Positions 21,883 through 31,152 of a stretch of DNA of 64,000 nucleotides are shown piece by piece. Each line of letters starts with the position of its first letter. Position 1 is the first letter of the stretch. A program made the translations under genes and the position numbers. This DNA comes from Pseudomonas citronellolis. GTDB taxonomy: Bacteria > Pseudomonadota > Gammaproteobacteria > Pseudomonadales > Pseudomonadaceae. The notes beneath the pieces are model-generated. The model worked only from the letters and a program-made list of their open reading frames with translations, ran no database searches and was not told the DNA's origin. The stretch is taken from positions 1 through 64,000 of the forward strand of contig NZ_JARJLT010000265.1 of NCBI RefSeq assembly GCF_029335315.1, in the 5' to 3' direction.

Positions 21883-21912
21883 ACTATACCACCGGCCCGC
21901 GCGGTGGCCCAA
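21883..21912 (-). promoter_or_regulatory. candidate sigma-70 promoter of mlaFEDCB
   Basis: -35 TTGGGC (21907-21912) and -10 TATAGT (21883-21888) with an 18-bp spacer, about 90 bases upstream of mlaF and back to back with the kdsD promoter region. Confidence 0.5.
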
Positions 21913-21999
21913 GGGTTGCCGGCCTGCGATTCAGCGGGGATTCAGCTTCGCGTGTGCAAGATCGAAATAGGCAGGGTGAAGCCCGAGCCGCTTTACCGT

Positions 22000-22005
22000 T
22001 ATAAT
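22000..22005 (+). promoter_or_regulatory. candidate -10 box upstream of kdsD
   Basis: Exact TATAAT 34 bases before the kdsD ATG. No good -35 hexamer at 16-18 bp is visible, so the assignment rests on the -10 alone. Confidence 0.35.
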
Positions 22006-22039
22006 CTCGCCCTTCACTTCGCCCCACCCGATCGGAAAT

Positions 22040-23014
22040 ATGAGCCAGAAACACGATTTCATCCAATCGGCACAGCGCACCATCGGCCTCGAACGTGACG
22101 CCGTGGACGCTTTGCTGCCGCGCATCGGCGCCGATTTCAGCCGCGCCTGCGAGCTGCTCCTGGCCTGCAAGGGCCGCGTGGTGGTGGTCGGCATGGGCAA
22201 GTCCGGCCACATCGGCCGCAAGATCGCCGCCACCCTGGCCAGCACCGGCACCCCTTCGTTCTTCGTGCACCCGGCCGAGGCCAGCCACGGCGACATGGGC
22301 ATGATCACCCAGGACGACGTGGTCCTGGCCCTGTCCAACTCCGGTTCCACCGCCGAAATCATCACGCTGCTGCCGCTGATCGCGCGCCTGGGCATCACCC
22401 TGGTGAGCATGACCGGCAACGCCGAATCGCCGCTGGCCAAGGCCGCCGCGGTGAACCTGGACGCCGCCGTCGAGCACGAAGCCTGCTCGCTGAACCTGGC
22501 GCCGACCTCCTCCACCACGGTTTCCCTGGTGCTCGGCGACGCCCTCGCCGTGGCCCTGCTGGAAGCCCGCGGCTTCACCGCCGAAGACTTCGCCTTCTCG
22601 CATCCGGGCGGTGCCCTGGGCCGCAGATTGTTGCTGAAAGTGGAAAACATCATGCACGTGGGTGAAGAACTGCCGCAGGTCTCGCCCGGCACTTCGCTCA
22701 GCGGCGCGCTGCTGGAAATGACCCGCAAGGGCCTGGGCATGACCATCGTTCTCGGCGAGGACGGCCGCCTGGCCGGGGTCTTCACCGACGGCGACCTGCG
22801 TCGCACCCTGGACAAGGGCATCGACGTGCGCACCGCCACCATCGACCAGGTGATGACCGTGCACGGCAAGACCGTGCGCCCGGACATGCTCGCCGCCGAG
22901 GCCCTGAAGATCATGGACGACCACAAGATCAACGTGCTGGTCGCGGTCGACGGCGACGACCACCCGGTCGGCGTGCTCCACGTCCACGACCTGACCCGCG
23001 CCGGAGTCATCTGA
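22040..23014 (+). CDS. kdsD: arabinose-5-phosphate isomerase
   Basis: 324-residue enzyme interconverting ribulose-5-phosphate and arabinose-5-phosphate, the first step toward Kdo for LPS. The SIS sugar-isomerase domain has GMGKSGHIG (51-59), EASHGDMG (80-87) and SNSGST (99-104). Two CBS modules follow (about 205-324). It leads kdsD-kdsC-lptC-lptA-lptB, which pairs Kdo synthesis with LPS export. Confidence 0.95.
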   Translation: MSQKHDFIQSAQRTIGLERDAVDALLPRIGADFSRACELLLACKGRVVVVGMGKSGHIGRKIAATLASTGTPSFFVHPAEASHGDMGMITQDDVVLALSNSGSTAEIITLLPLIARLGITLVSMTGNAESPLAKAAAVNLDAAVEHEACSLNLAPTSSTTVSLVLGDALAVALLEARGFTAEDFAFSHPGGALGRRLLLKVENIMHVGEELPQVSPGTSLSGALLEMTRKGLGMTIVLGEDGRLAGVFTDGDLRRTLDKGIDVRTATIDQVMTVHGKTVRPDMLAAEALKIMDDHKINVLVAVDGDDHPVGVLHVHDLTRAGVI

Positions 23015-23538
23015 TGACCGCAGAACTGCTTAACCGCGCCAAGGGCGTGCGCCTGGCGGTGTTCGACGTCGATGGCGTGCTGACCGACGGCAAGCTCTAC
23101 TTCCTGCCCGACGGCGGCGAGTTCAAGACCTTCAACACCCTCGACGGCCAGGGCATCAAGATGCTCATGGCCTCGGGCGTGCGCACCGCCATCATCACCG
23201 GGCGCAAGAGCCCGGTGGTGGAGCGCCGCGCGCAGAACCTCGGCATCCAGCACCTGTTCCAGGGTCGCGAGGACAAGCTGGCGGTACTAGACCAACTGCT
23301 CGCGGAACTCGGGCTAGGCTATGAACAAGTCGCCTATCTGGGCGACGACCTGCCCGACCTCCCGGTGATCCGCCGGGTCAGCCTGGGCATGGCGGTGGCC
23401 AACGCCGACGCCTTCGTTCGCCAGCACGCCCACGGCGTGACCGTGGCGCGCGGTGGCGAGGGCGCGGCCCGTGAATTCTGCGAGCTCATCCTGCGCGCCC
23501 AGGGCAACCTCGAGGCGGCGCAAAGCGCCTACCTGTAG
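23014..23538 (+). CDS. kdsC: 3-deoxy-D-manno-octulosonate 8-phosphate phosphatase
   Basis: 174-residue cap-less (C0) HAD phosphatase that dephosphorylates Kdo-8-phosphate. The HAD nucleophile motif is DVDGVLTDG (18-26, Asp18 and Asp20), with ITGRKSPVV as motif II and GDDLPDLPV as motif III. The start overlaps the kdsD stop (TGATG). Confidence 0.95.
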   Translation: MTAELLNRAKGVRLAVFDVDGVLTDGKLYFLPDGGEFKTFNTLDGQGIKMLMASGVRTAIITGRKSPVVERRAQNLGIQHLFQGREDKLAVLDQLLAELGLGYEQVAYLGDDLPDLPVIRRVSLGMAVANADAFVRQHAHGVTVARGGEGAAREFCELILRAQGNLEAAQSAYL

Positions 23539-23546
23539 GGCCAGTC

Positions 23547-24116
23547 ATGCCGAAAACCCTTCGCCAGAAGCTTCTTCTCGCCCTGATCGCGGTCCTGCTG
23601 GTCGCCCTGGGCTACTACTGGAACGTGCGCCTGGACTTCAACGAGCGCCAGGTCACCGCGAGCAACGACGCCATCGACTTCTACGCGGCCAACGCCCACA
23701 GCATCCAGTACCGCGCCGACGGCAGCCTCGCCTACGAGGCCACCGCCGACCGCCTGGAGCACATGAAGGCCAACGACATCACCAACGTCACCAACCCCGA
23801 CATGTACTTCTTCCGCGTAGGCGAGGCCCAGCCCTGGCACGTGCAGAGCCTGCGCGCCGAAGTCGGCCCGGAAGGCAAGCAGATCGAACTGATCGATGAC
23901 GTACGAGTCAAGCGCACCGACGCGCAGAGCCGCACGCTGCTGCTCACCACCACGCGCATGACGGTGTTCCCGGACAAGGATTATGCCGAGACCAGTCAAC
24001 CCGTTAAGATCACCGAGCCCCAAGGGGTGACGACGGCGGTAGGCATGAAAGCGTATCTGAAAGACAGCCGGATGACCCTGCTGTCCAACGTAAGAGGTCA
24101 GCATGAGGTTCGTTAA
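23547..24116 (+). CDS. lptC: LPS export system protein LptC
   Basis: 189-residue bitopic inner-membrane protein with one transmembrane helix (about 8-26) and a periplasmic OstA/LptC beta-jellyroll that takes LPS from LptB2FG and hands it to LptA. It sits 8 bases after kdsC and overlaps lptA by 14 bases. The sequence is divergent, as LptC usually is; gene order supports the call. Confidence 0.93.
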   Translation: MPKTLRQKLLLALIAVLLVALGYYWNVRLDFNERQVTASNDAIDFYAANAHSIQYRADGSLAYEATADRLEHMKANDITNVTNPDMYFFRVGEAQPWHVQSLRAEVGPEGKQIELIDDVRVKRTDAQSRTLLLTTTRMTVFPDKDYAETSQPVKITEPQGVTTAVGMKAYLKDSRMTLLSNVRGQHEVR

Positions 24117-24638
24117 AACCTTCCCCCTTCTCCTCGGCCTCGTCGCCAGCCTGGGTAGCAGCGCCAGCTGGGCGCTGCCGACCGATCGCGAACAGCCGAT
24201 CCGCGTGCAGGCCGACAGCGCCGAGCTCGACGACAAGCAAGGCGTGGCCGTGTACCGCGGCGACGTGGTGGTCACCCAGGGCAGCATGAAGCTGACCGGC
24301 AACACCGTCACCCTGAAGCAGAACAAGGACGGCGAGATCGAGGTGGTCACCTCGGTCGGCAAGCCCGCCTACTTCGAGCAGAAGCCGGCGCCGGACAAGG
24401 AAATCACCAAGGCCTACGGCCTGACCATCCAGTACTTCGTCACCCAGAACCGGGTGATCCTGATCGACCAGGCCAAGGTCATCCAGGAAGGCAACACCTT
24501 CGAAGGCGAGAAGGTCGTCTATGACACCGAACGGCAGATCGTCAACGCCGGCCGCGCAACCGGCACCCAGGTGACCACCCCGCGCCCGCGCATCGACATG
24601 GTCATCCAGCCCAAGAAGAAGCAGGATCAAGCCCAGTA

Positions 24639-24639
<1 letters not shown>
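24103..24639 (+). CDS. lptA: periplasmic LPS bridge protein LptA (LptH)
   Basis: 178-residue periplasmic protein with a signal peptide ending near SASWA/LPT (about residue 24). It carries the OstA_N beta-jellyroll (about 33-150) with [20 protein letters not shown] and the [13 protein letters not shown] strands. It forms the trans-periplasmic bridge for LPS. The Pseudomonas protein is called LptH and has diverged from E. coli LptA. It ends in a basic tail (PKKKQDQAQ) and overlaps lptB (TAATG). Confidence 0.93.
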
Positions 24640-25364
<725 letters not shown>

Positions 25365-25373
25365 CCCCCTCGC

Positions 25374-25395
25374 CCCCGGCCGGCGCCGGCCGGGG
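25374..25395. other. 22-nt perfect GC palindrome after lptB
   Basis: CCCCGGCCGGC followed by its exact inverse complement, starting 9 bases past the lptB stop. It has the position of a terminator but no T run follows (TGCGAAAATTCC), so it may instead pause polymerase or protect the 3' end of the kds-lpt message. Confidence 0.4.
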
Positions 25396-25471
25396 TGCGA
25401 AAATTCCTCTCTGCGCCGGGCGAACGGCGGCGATTTATACGTAAACGCCCCTAGGCAAAACCAGAGAATTC

Positions 25472-25487
25472 AGGCATATAATTTGCT
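25472..25487 (+). promoter_or_regulatory. rpoN promoter: sigma-70 -10 inside a -24/-12-like site
   Basis: An exact TATAAT (25477-25482) about 95 bases before the rpoN ATG lies wholly inside AGGCAT-N5-TTGCT, which keeps the GG-N10-GC spacing of a sigma-54 site (GG at 25473-25474, GC at 25485-25486). The -35 for the sigma-70 box is weak. The overlap suggests RpoN could bind here and block its own transcription. Confidence 0.5.
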
Positions 25488-25577
25488 TCCTAGCGGCAGC
25501 CCGGAACTTCGACCCGAGCGCCCGTAGTCGTGGATATGGCGCACTACACGCCAGCGAACAAGGTGCAAGTTCCTGCC

Positions 25578-27077
25578 ATGAAACCATCGCTTGTCCTCAA
25601 GATGGGCCAGCAGCTGACGATGACCCCGCAGCTGCAACAGGCCATCCGACTGCTCCAACTCTCCACCCTGGATCTGCAACAGGAGATCCAGGAAGCGCTT
25701 GAATCCAATCCGATGCTCGAACGCCAGGAAGAAGGCGAAGACTTCGACGGCAGCGACCCCTATGCCGAAGGCCGCGAGGAAACCCCTTCCAGCGCCGGCA
25801 CCCAGAACGACACCTACCAGGAAACCACCACGCCCAGCGCCGACAGCCTGGACGAGGACCAGTGGGCCGAGCGCATCCCCAACGAGCTGCCAGTCGACAC
25901 CGCCTGGGAAGACGTCTACCAGACCAGCGCCAGCAGCCTGCCGAGCAACGACGACGACGAGTGGGACTTCACCGCCCGCACCTCCGCCGGTGAAAGCCTG
26001 CAGAGCCACCTGCTGTGGCAACTGAACCTGCTGCCGATGTCCGATACCGATCGCCTGGTCGCCCTCAGCATCATCGACGGCATCAACGACGACGGCTACC
26101 TCGAAGAATCCCTGGACGACATCCTCGCCTCCATCGACCCGGAACTTGACGTCGAGATGGACGAGGTCGAAGTGGTGCTGCGGCGCATCCAGCAGATGGA
26201 GCCCGCCGGCGTCGGCGCGCGCAACCTGCGCGAGTGCCTGCTGCTGCAACTGCGCCAGATGCCCGAGGACACCTACCTGCTGGCCGAGGCCCTGCGCCTG
26301 GTGGGCGACCACCTCGACCTGCTCGGCAGCCGCGACTACACACAACTGATGCGCCGCATGAAGCTCAAGGAAGACGATCTGCGCGAGACCATCGAGCTGA
26401 TCCAGTCGCTGCACCCGCGCCCGGGCACCCAGATCGAATCCGGCGAAGCCGAGTACGTGGTCCCGGACGTCATCGTGCGCAAGCACAACGAACGCTGGCT
26501 GGTTGAGCTCAACCAGGAAGCGGTGCCGCGCCTGCGGGTCAACTCGCAGTACGCCGGCCTGGTGCGTCGCGCCGACTCCAGCGCGGACAACACCTTCATG
26601 CGCAACCAGCTGCAGGAAGCGCGCTGGTTCATCAAGAGCCTGCAGAGCCGCAACGAGACGCTGATGAAGGTGGCGACGCAGATCGTCGAACACCAGCGCG
26701 GCTTCCTCGAGTACGGCGAGGAGGCGATGAAGCCGCTGGTCCTGCACGACATCGCCGAGGCGGTGGGCATGCACGAGTCGACCATCTCGCGGGTCACCAC
26801 GCAGAAATTCATGCACACCCCGCGTGGCATCTTCGAACTTAAATACTTCTTCTCCAGCCACGTCAGCACCTCCGAGGGCGGCGAATGCTCGTCCACCGCG
26901 ATCCGCGCGATCATCAAGAAACTGGTCGCGGCAGAAAGTCCGAAAAAGCCGTTGAGCGACAGCAAGATCGCTGGTTTACTGGAGGCACAGGGCATTCAAG
27001 TGGCACGTCGGACCGTCGCCAAGTACCGGGAGTCCCTCGGTATCGCTCCTTCCAGTGAGCGCAAGCGACTGGTCTGA
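25578..27077 (+). CDS. rpoN: RNA polymerase sigma-54 factor
   Basis: 499-residue sigma-54. Region I at the N-terminus is Gln/Leu-rich ([23 protein letters not shown]) and contacts activators. A Glu/Asp-rich region II spans about 50-120, and the core- and DNA-binding domains follow. The RpoN box [10 protein letters not shown] lies near residue 478. It controls nitrogen use, motility, pili and quorum-linked genes in pseudomonads. The ATG at 25578 is preferred to an upstream GTG at 25530 because region I begins there. It heads rpoN-hpf-ptsN-rapZ-npr. Confidence 0.97.
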   Translation: MKPSLVLKMGQQLTMTPQLQQAIRLLQLSTLDLQQEIQEALESNPMLERQEEGEDFDGSDPYAEGREETPSSAGTQNDTYQETTTPSADSLDEDQWAERIPNELPVDTAWEDVYQTSASSLPSNDDDEWDFTARTSAGESLQSHLLWQLNLLPMSDTDRLVALSIIDGINDDGYLEESLDDILASIDPELDVEMDEVEVVLRRIQQMEPAGVGARNLRECLLLQLRQMPEDTYLLAEALRLVGDHLDLLGSRDYTQLMRRMKLKEDDLRETIELIQSLHPRPGTQIESGEAEYVVPDVIVRKHNERWLVELNQEAVPRLRVNSQYAGLVRRADSSADNTFMRNQLQEARWFIKSLQSRNETLMKVATQIVEHQRGFLEYGEEAMKPLVLHDIAEAVGMHESTISRVTTQKFMHTPRGIFELKYFFSSHVSTSEGGECSSTAIRAIIKKLVAAESPKKPLSDSKIAGLLEAQGIQVARRTVAKYRESLGIAPSSERKRLV

Positions 27078-27153
27078 TTGACCCAAGCCAAAGTGTTCCG
27101 GCGGTAGGCCAACTAACCTGCCACTTACACACGGGCAACAAGGAGAAAGCGGT

Positions 27154-27462
27154 ATGCAAGTCAACATCAGTGGACATCAACTGGATGTGACCGACGCCCT
27201 GCGCGACTATGTCGGCGAAAAACTCGGCCGACTGGAGCGCCACTTCGACAAGATCACCAACGTACAGGTCATCATGGAGGTCGAGAAGCTGAAGCAGCGC
27301 ATCGAAGCCACCCTGCACATCGCCGGTGGCGAAGTGGTGGCTTGCGCGGAACATGAAGACATGTACGCGGCCATCGACCTTCTGACCGACAAACTCGACC
27401 GTCAACTGATCAAACACAAGGAAAAGTACCTCGAACGCCAACAGGGCGTTGGAGTCCGCTAA
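27154..27462 (+). CDS. hpf: ribosome hibernation promoting factor, short form
   Basis: 102-residue HPF/RaiA (sigma-54 modulation) protein that binds the decoding centre of resting ribosomes and promotes 100S dimers. The family pattern is complete (MQVNISGHQLDVTDALRDYV and a basic C-terminal helix DRQLIKHKEKYLER). It is the short form, without the C-terminal dimerisation domain of long HPF. AAGGAGAAAGCGGT precedes the ATG. Its place directly after rpoN is conserved in proteobacteria. Confidence 0.95.
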   Translation: MQVNISGHQLDVTDALRDYVGEKLGRLERHFDKITNVQVIMEVEKLKQRIEATLHIAGGEVVACAEHEDMYAAIDLLTDKLDRQLIKHKEKYLERQQGVGVR

Positions 27463-27474
27463 CCCCCCTCCCCT

Positions 27475-27939
27475 ATGATCCGACTTGAGCAGATCCTGTC
27501 CCCCGGCCGTTCCCTGGTGAACGTGCCGGGCGGCAGCAAGAAGCGCGTACTCGAACAGATCGCCAACCTGGTCTCCAAGGACCTGCTCGGCCTCGACGCG
27601 CAAGGCATATTCGAAAGCCTGGTGGCCCGCGAACGCCTGGGCTCGACCGGCTTCGGCAATGGCATCGCCATTCCGCACTGCCGCCTGAACGGCTGCAAGG
27701 CGCCGATCAGCGCCATCCTTCATCTTGATGCACCGGTGGACTTCGACGCCCTCGACGGCGCTCCGGTCGACCTGGTGTTCGTCCTGCTGGTACCGGAAGC
27801 GGCCACCGAGGAGCACCTGGAGCTGCTGCGCCAGATCGCCTCGATGCTCGACCGAGCCGAGGTGCGCGAGCGCCTGCGCCACGCCCGTGATGGCGACGCG
27901 CTGTACCAGATAGTCGTGGACGTGCAGAACGGGCACTGA
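27475..27939 (+). CDS. ptsN: nitrogen PTS enzyme IIA
   Basis: 154-residue EIIA-Ntr, the phosphate acceptor of the nitrogen phosphotransferase system, acting by phosphorylation-dependent protein contacts. The active histidine is His68 in [11 protein letters not shown]. It has a PTS EIIA type-2 domain throughout. It sits 12 bases after hpf with rapZ and npr following. The first component PtsP is not in this window. Confidence 0.95.
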   Translation: MIRLEQILSPGRSLVNVPGGSKKRVLEQIANLVSKDLLGLDAQGIFESLVARERLGSTGFGNGIAIPHCRLNGCKAPISAILHLDAPVDFDALDGAPVDLVFVLLVPEAATEEHLELLRQIASMLDRAEVRERLRHARDGDALYQIVVDVQNGH

Positions 27940-27941
27940 GC

Positions 27942-28799
27942 ATGCGCCTGATAATCGTCAGCGGCCGATCCGGCTCGGGCAAGAGCACCGCCCTCAACGT
28001 TCTTGAGGACAACGGTTTCTATTGCATCGACAACCTGCCGGCCAGCCTGCTGCCGGACCTGGCCCAGCGCGCCCTGCTGCACACCGAGCTGATGCACCCG
28101 CAGGTGGCGGTGTCGATCGACGCGCGCAACCTGCCCAGCCAGCTCAAGCGCTTCCCCGAGCTGCTGCAGGAGGCCCGCGACAAGCACATCAACTGCGACG
28201 TGCTGTACCTCGACGCCGACGACGAGACGCTGCTCAAGCGCTTCTCCGAGACCCGCCGGCGCCACCCGCTGACCACCGACACCCGTTCCCTCGCCGAGGC
28301 CATCGCCGACGAAGAGCACCTGCTCAGCCCGATCGCCGACCTCGCCGACCTCAAGCTGAACACCACCAACCTCAACCTCTACCAGCTGCGCGACGTCATC
28401 AAGCTGCGCCTGCTGAACCGACCGGAGCCGGGCACCGCCTTCCTCGTCGAGTCGTTCGGCTTCAAGCGCGGCATGCCGATCGACGCCGACCTGGTGTTCG
28501 ACGTGCGCTGCCTGCCCAACCCCTACTGGAAGCCTGAACTGCGCGAGCAGTCCGGCCTCGACAAGGACGTGCAGGAATACCTCGCCGAGCAGCCCGACGT
28601 GGAAGAGATGTACCAGGACATCCTGGCCTACCTGAACAAGTGGCTGCCGCGCTTCGCCGCCAGCAACCGCGCCTACGTCACCATTGCCATCGGCTGCACG
28701 GGCGGCCATCATCGTTCGGTCTACATCGCCGAGCGCCTCGGCAATACCCTCCGAGACACCCTGAAGAACGTGCAGATTCGCCACCGCGACCTGAGCTAG
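27942..28799 (+). CDS. rapZ: RNase adapter protein RapZ
   Basis: 285-residue P-loop protein. Walker A is GRSGSGKST (8-16), with [10 protein letters not shown] mid-protein and the C-terminal [16 protein letters not shown] characteristic of RapZ. In E. coli it senses glucosamine-6-phosphate and guides RNase E to sRNA GlmZ; the pseudomonad role is less defined. It lies 2 bases after ptsN. Confidence 0.94.
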   Translation: MRLIIVSGRSGSGKSTALNVLEDNGFYCIDNLPASLLPDLAQRALLHTELMHPQVAVSIDARNLPSQLKRFPELLQEARDKHINCDVLYLDADDETLLKRFSETRRRHPLTTDTRSLAEAIADEEHLLSPIADLADLKLNTTNLNLYQLRDVIKLRLLNRPEPGTAFLVESFGFKRGMPIDADLVFDVRCLPNPYWKPELREQSGLDKDVQEYLAEQPDVEEMYQDILAYLNKWLPRFAASNRAYVTIAIGCTGGHHRSVYIAERLGNTLRDTLKNVQIRHRDLS

Positions 28800-28829
28800 C
28801 AGCAGATAACAAAAGGACAGCCCCTCGCG

Positions 28830-29102
28830 ATGCCCGCCCTCGAAATCACCATCATCAACAAGCTCGGCCTGCACGCCCGCGCCGCGGCCAAATTCGTCGG
28901 CGTGGCCGGACGCTTTCCCTGCCAGATCCGCGTCGGTCGCAGCCCGGAAAGCACGGTGGACGGCAAGAGCATCATGGCCGTGATGATGCTGGCGGCGGGC
29001 AAGGGCACCAACCTGCACCTGAACGCCGAAGGCGAACAGGCGGACGAGGCCCTGCAAGCCCTCGTCGACCTGATCAACGACTACTTCGACGAAGGCGAGT
29101 GA
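28830..29102 (+). CDS. ptsO: nitrogen PTS phosphocarrier NPr
   Basis: 90-residue HPr-fold phosphocarrier that passes phosphate from PtsP to PtsN. The phosphorylatable histidine is His15 in NKLGLHARAAAKF, and Ser47 stands near the HPr regulatory-serine position (DGKSIMAVMML). It ends the rpoN cluster and converges on the ZIP transporter gene 25 bases away, without an obvious terminator. Confidence 0.95.
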   Translation: MPALEITIINKLGLHARAAAKFVGVAGRFPCQIRVGRSPESTVDGKSIMAVMMLAAGKGTNLHLNAEGEQADEALQALVDLINDYFDEGE

Positions 29103-29127
29103 TCGTCGCTCCGCACGACTCCGGGCG

Positions 29128-30018
29128 CTAGCCCAGCGACGTATCCAACACCATCATCAGGCAGAAACCGACGATCAGCCCCAGGGTCGCCTCCCCGGCG
29201 AAACCGCGGCGCTGCGATTCGGGAATGATCTCCCGCGCCACCACATAGAGCATGGCGCCCGCCGCCAGGGCCAGGCCCCAGGGCAGCAGCATCCTCGACA
29301 CACCCACCAGCCACGCGCAGAGCACCGCGAACAGCGGCTCGACCAGCCCGGACGCCGCTCCAGCGAGCGCCGCCCTGCCCCGCGACATCCCCGCGCCCGC
29401 GAGCACCAGGGCGATCGCCAGGCCTTCGGGCACGTCCTGCAGGGCGATGCCGAGCGCCAACCCGCTGGCCCCTTCCACACTCCCTCCGGCGGCGACGCCA
29501 ACCGCCATGCCCTCGGGTATGTTGTGCAGCACGATGGCCGCGACGAACAGCAGGATGCGCGCGGGAATCGCCGGTGTCGGCCCGGCGTCGAGGTCGTGCC
29601 GGGCGTCGTCCAGCAGCCGCCCGGAGAGCATCAGCCCGAGCGCGCCCAGAGCCATGCCGAGGCTGACCAGCAGCGAGGCGTAGAGCGAAGAACGCCCGGC
29701 GGCCTCCACCGACTCGATGGCCGGCAGCAGCAGCGAGAAGGCCGTGGCCGCCAGCATCACCCCGGCGCCGAAGCCCAGCAGGCCATCGGCGACCCGCGCC
29801 GGCATCGAGCGGATCAGCAGCACCGGTACCGCCCCCAGCGCCGTGCCCAGGGCGCACAGCAGGCCACCGACCAGCGCCTGGTAGAGCGGCCCGGGCAGTT
29901 GCAGGCGCGCCAGCAGCATCAGGTGGTTGAGCAGCAGGCCGCTGCCCAGCAGCGCGATGCCCAGGCCGAGCAGCCAGCGCAGGCCGCCCTGGCGCGCGTT
30001 CGCGGCTAGTTCGCGCAT
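29128..30018 (-). CDS. ZIP-family metal transporter
   Basis: 296-residue polytopic membrane protein of the ZIP (GufA-like) family, which imports divalent metals such as Zn, Mn or Fe. The paired metal-site motifs are HNIPEGMAVGVA and LQDVPEGLAIAL, in consecutive helices about 30 residues apart. The loop between the early and late helices carries a His/Asp-rich stretch (DDARHDLDAG). The ATG at 30018 follows a GGGAAG site. It is last in the Fur-controlled fagA-fumC-orfX-sodA run, so metal import is co-regulated with manganese SOD. Mn supply is a reasonable inference. Confidence 0.88.
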   Translation of the reverse strand: MRELAANARQGGLRWLLGLGIALLGSGLLLNHLMLLARLQLPGPLYQALVGGLLCALGTALGAVPVLLIRSMPARVADGLLGFGAGVMLAATAFSLLLPAIESVEAAGRSSLYASLLVSLGMALGALGLMLSGRLLDDARHDLDAGPTPAIPARILLFVAAIVLHNIPEGMAVGVAAGGSVEGASGLALGIALQDVPEGLAIALVLAGAGMSRGRAALAGAASGLVEPLFAVLCAWLVGVSRMLLPWGLALAAGAMLYVVAREIIPESQRRGFAGEATLGLIVGFCLMMVLDTSLG

Positions 30019-30040
30019 GCTGCGATCTTCCCGGCTGGCA

Positions 30041-30667
30041 TCAGGCGAGCCCCCGTTGCTCCAGGGCCTGGCGATAGCGGCGCGCCACCTCCGGCCAATC
30101 GACGACTTCATAGAAGGCGGCGATGTATTCCGGCCGGCGGTTCTGGTACTGCAGGTAGTAGGCGTGCTCCCAGACATCCAGGCCGAGGATCGGGATCAGG
30201 TCCTGCATCAGCGGGCTGTCCTGGTTGGCGCTGCTCTCCACCTTCAGGCGGCCCTGGCGGTCGACGCAGAGCCACGCCCAGCCGCTGCCGAAGCGGGACA
30301 GCGCGGCCTTGGTGAAGGCCTCGCGGAAGGCCGCGTAACCACCCAGCTCGATGTCGATGGCAAGAGCCAGGGCACCGTCGGGCTCGCCGCCGCCCTTCGG
30401 CGACATGACTTGCCAGAACAGCGAATGGTTGGCGTGACCGCCGCCATTGTTGATCACCGCGCCGAGCAGTTTCTCCGGCAGGCGGTCCAGTTGCTGCAAC
30501 AGCTCCTCGACGGGCAGCTCGGCGAAGGGCGTGCCTTCCAGCGCCGCGTTGAGGTTGTTGACGTAGGTCTGGTGGTGGCGGCTGTGGTGGATCTCCATGG
30601 TCCGCGCATCGATGTGCGGCTCCAGGGCGTCGAAGGCGTAAGGCAGGGCGGGAAGACGGTGAGGCAT
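30041..30667 (-). CDS. sodA: superoxide dismutase, Mn type
   Basis: 208-residue Fe/Mn-family SOD. The four metal ligands are in place: His27, His81 ([11 protein letters not shown]), Asp164 and His168 (DVWEHAYY). Gln150 in NQDSPL is the C-terminal-domain Gln typical of Mn enzymes. It is placed in an iron-repressed operon, which fits replacement of iron SOD when iron is scarce. Named sodM or sodA in P. aeruginosa. Confidence 0.95.
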   Translation of the reverse strand: MPHRLPALPYAFDALEPHIDARTMEIHHSRHHQTYVNNLNAALEGTPFAELPVEELLQQLDRLPEKLLGAVINNGGGHANHSLFWQVMSPKGGGEPDGALALAIDIELGGYAAFREAFTKAALSRFGSGWAWLCVDRQGRLKVESSANQDSPLMQDLIPILGLDVWEHAYYLQYQNRRPEYIAAFYEVVDWPEVARRYRQALEQRGLA

Positions 30668-30675
30668 GATCGCTC

Positions 30676-31125
30676 CTAGTGGTAGCGCATGGATTGCGGG
30701 GTGGCGAAGAGACCCGGGCGCAGCTCCACGTCACCCTGCTGGTGCAGCAGCGCGCGGGTGCGCGGGTAGTTGCCGTGCTCACCGATGAAATTCAGCAGTT
30801 CGAGGTAGCTGCGCCGGCTGTGGCGCAGCGCGGCCTCGCGCATCTCGCGGCTCTGCCGTGGATCGATGCTCAACTCCTGCAGGCGCTCGTGGCAGTTGCA
30901 CAGGTACTCGGCGGTCTCTTCCGGCTGGCCCAGCTGTACATGCAGGTCGCCAAGGTTGTGATGGGAGATGACGAAGGCCATCACCGCCTCGTCCGGGTCA
31001 TGCCAGCGGCCCAGCAGCAGCTGGGCCATGGCCAGGGCGTGGAGGTAGTGCTCGCGGGCATCGATCAACTCGTTGCGGATGAAGCAGCGGTTACCCATTT
31101 CGATGGTCTGTTGCCAGTGGCGCAT
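30676..31125 (-). CDS. small protein of the Fur-regulated sodA operon (orfX)
   Basis: 149-residue cytoplasmic protein with no known biochemical function, corresponding by position to orfX/PA4469 of P. aeruginosa. It is helical throughout, with a TPR-like pattern ([19 protein letters not shown], then [21 protein letters not shown]), so a protein-interaction scaffold is plausible. It carries conserved-looking His and Cys residues (HHN, CNCHE). The ATG at 31125 has a perfect GGAGGT 7 bases upstream, rejecting the GTG at 31140. It lies between fumC and sodA. Confidence 0.82.
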   Translation of the reverse strand: MRHWQQTIEMGNRCFIRNELIDAREHYLHALAMAQLLLGRWHDPDEAVMAFVISHHNLGDLHVQLGQPEETAEYLCNCHERLQELSIDPRQSREMREAALRHSRRSYLELLNFIGEHGNYPRTRALLHQQGDVELRPGLFATPQSMRYH

Positions 31126-31152
31126 GACGCGTACCTCCACGATGGGGCGACC

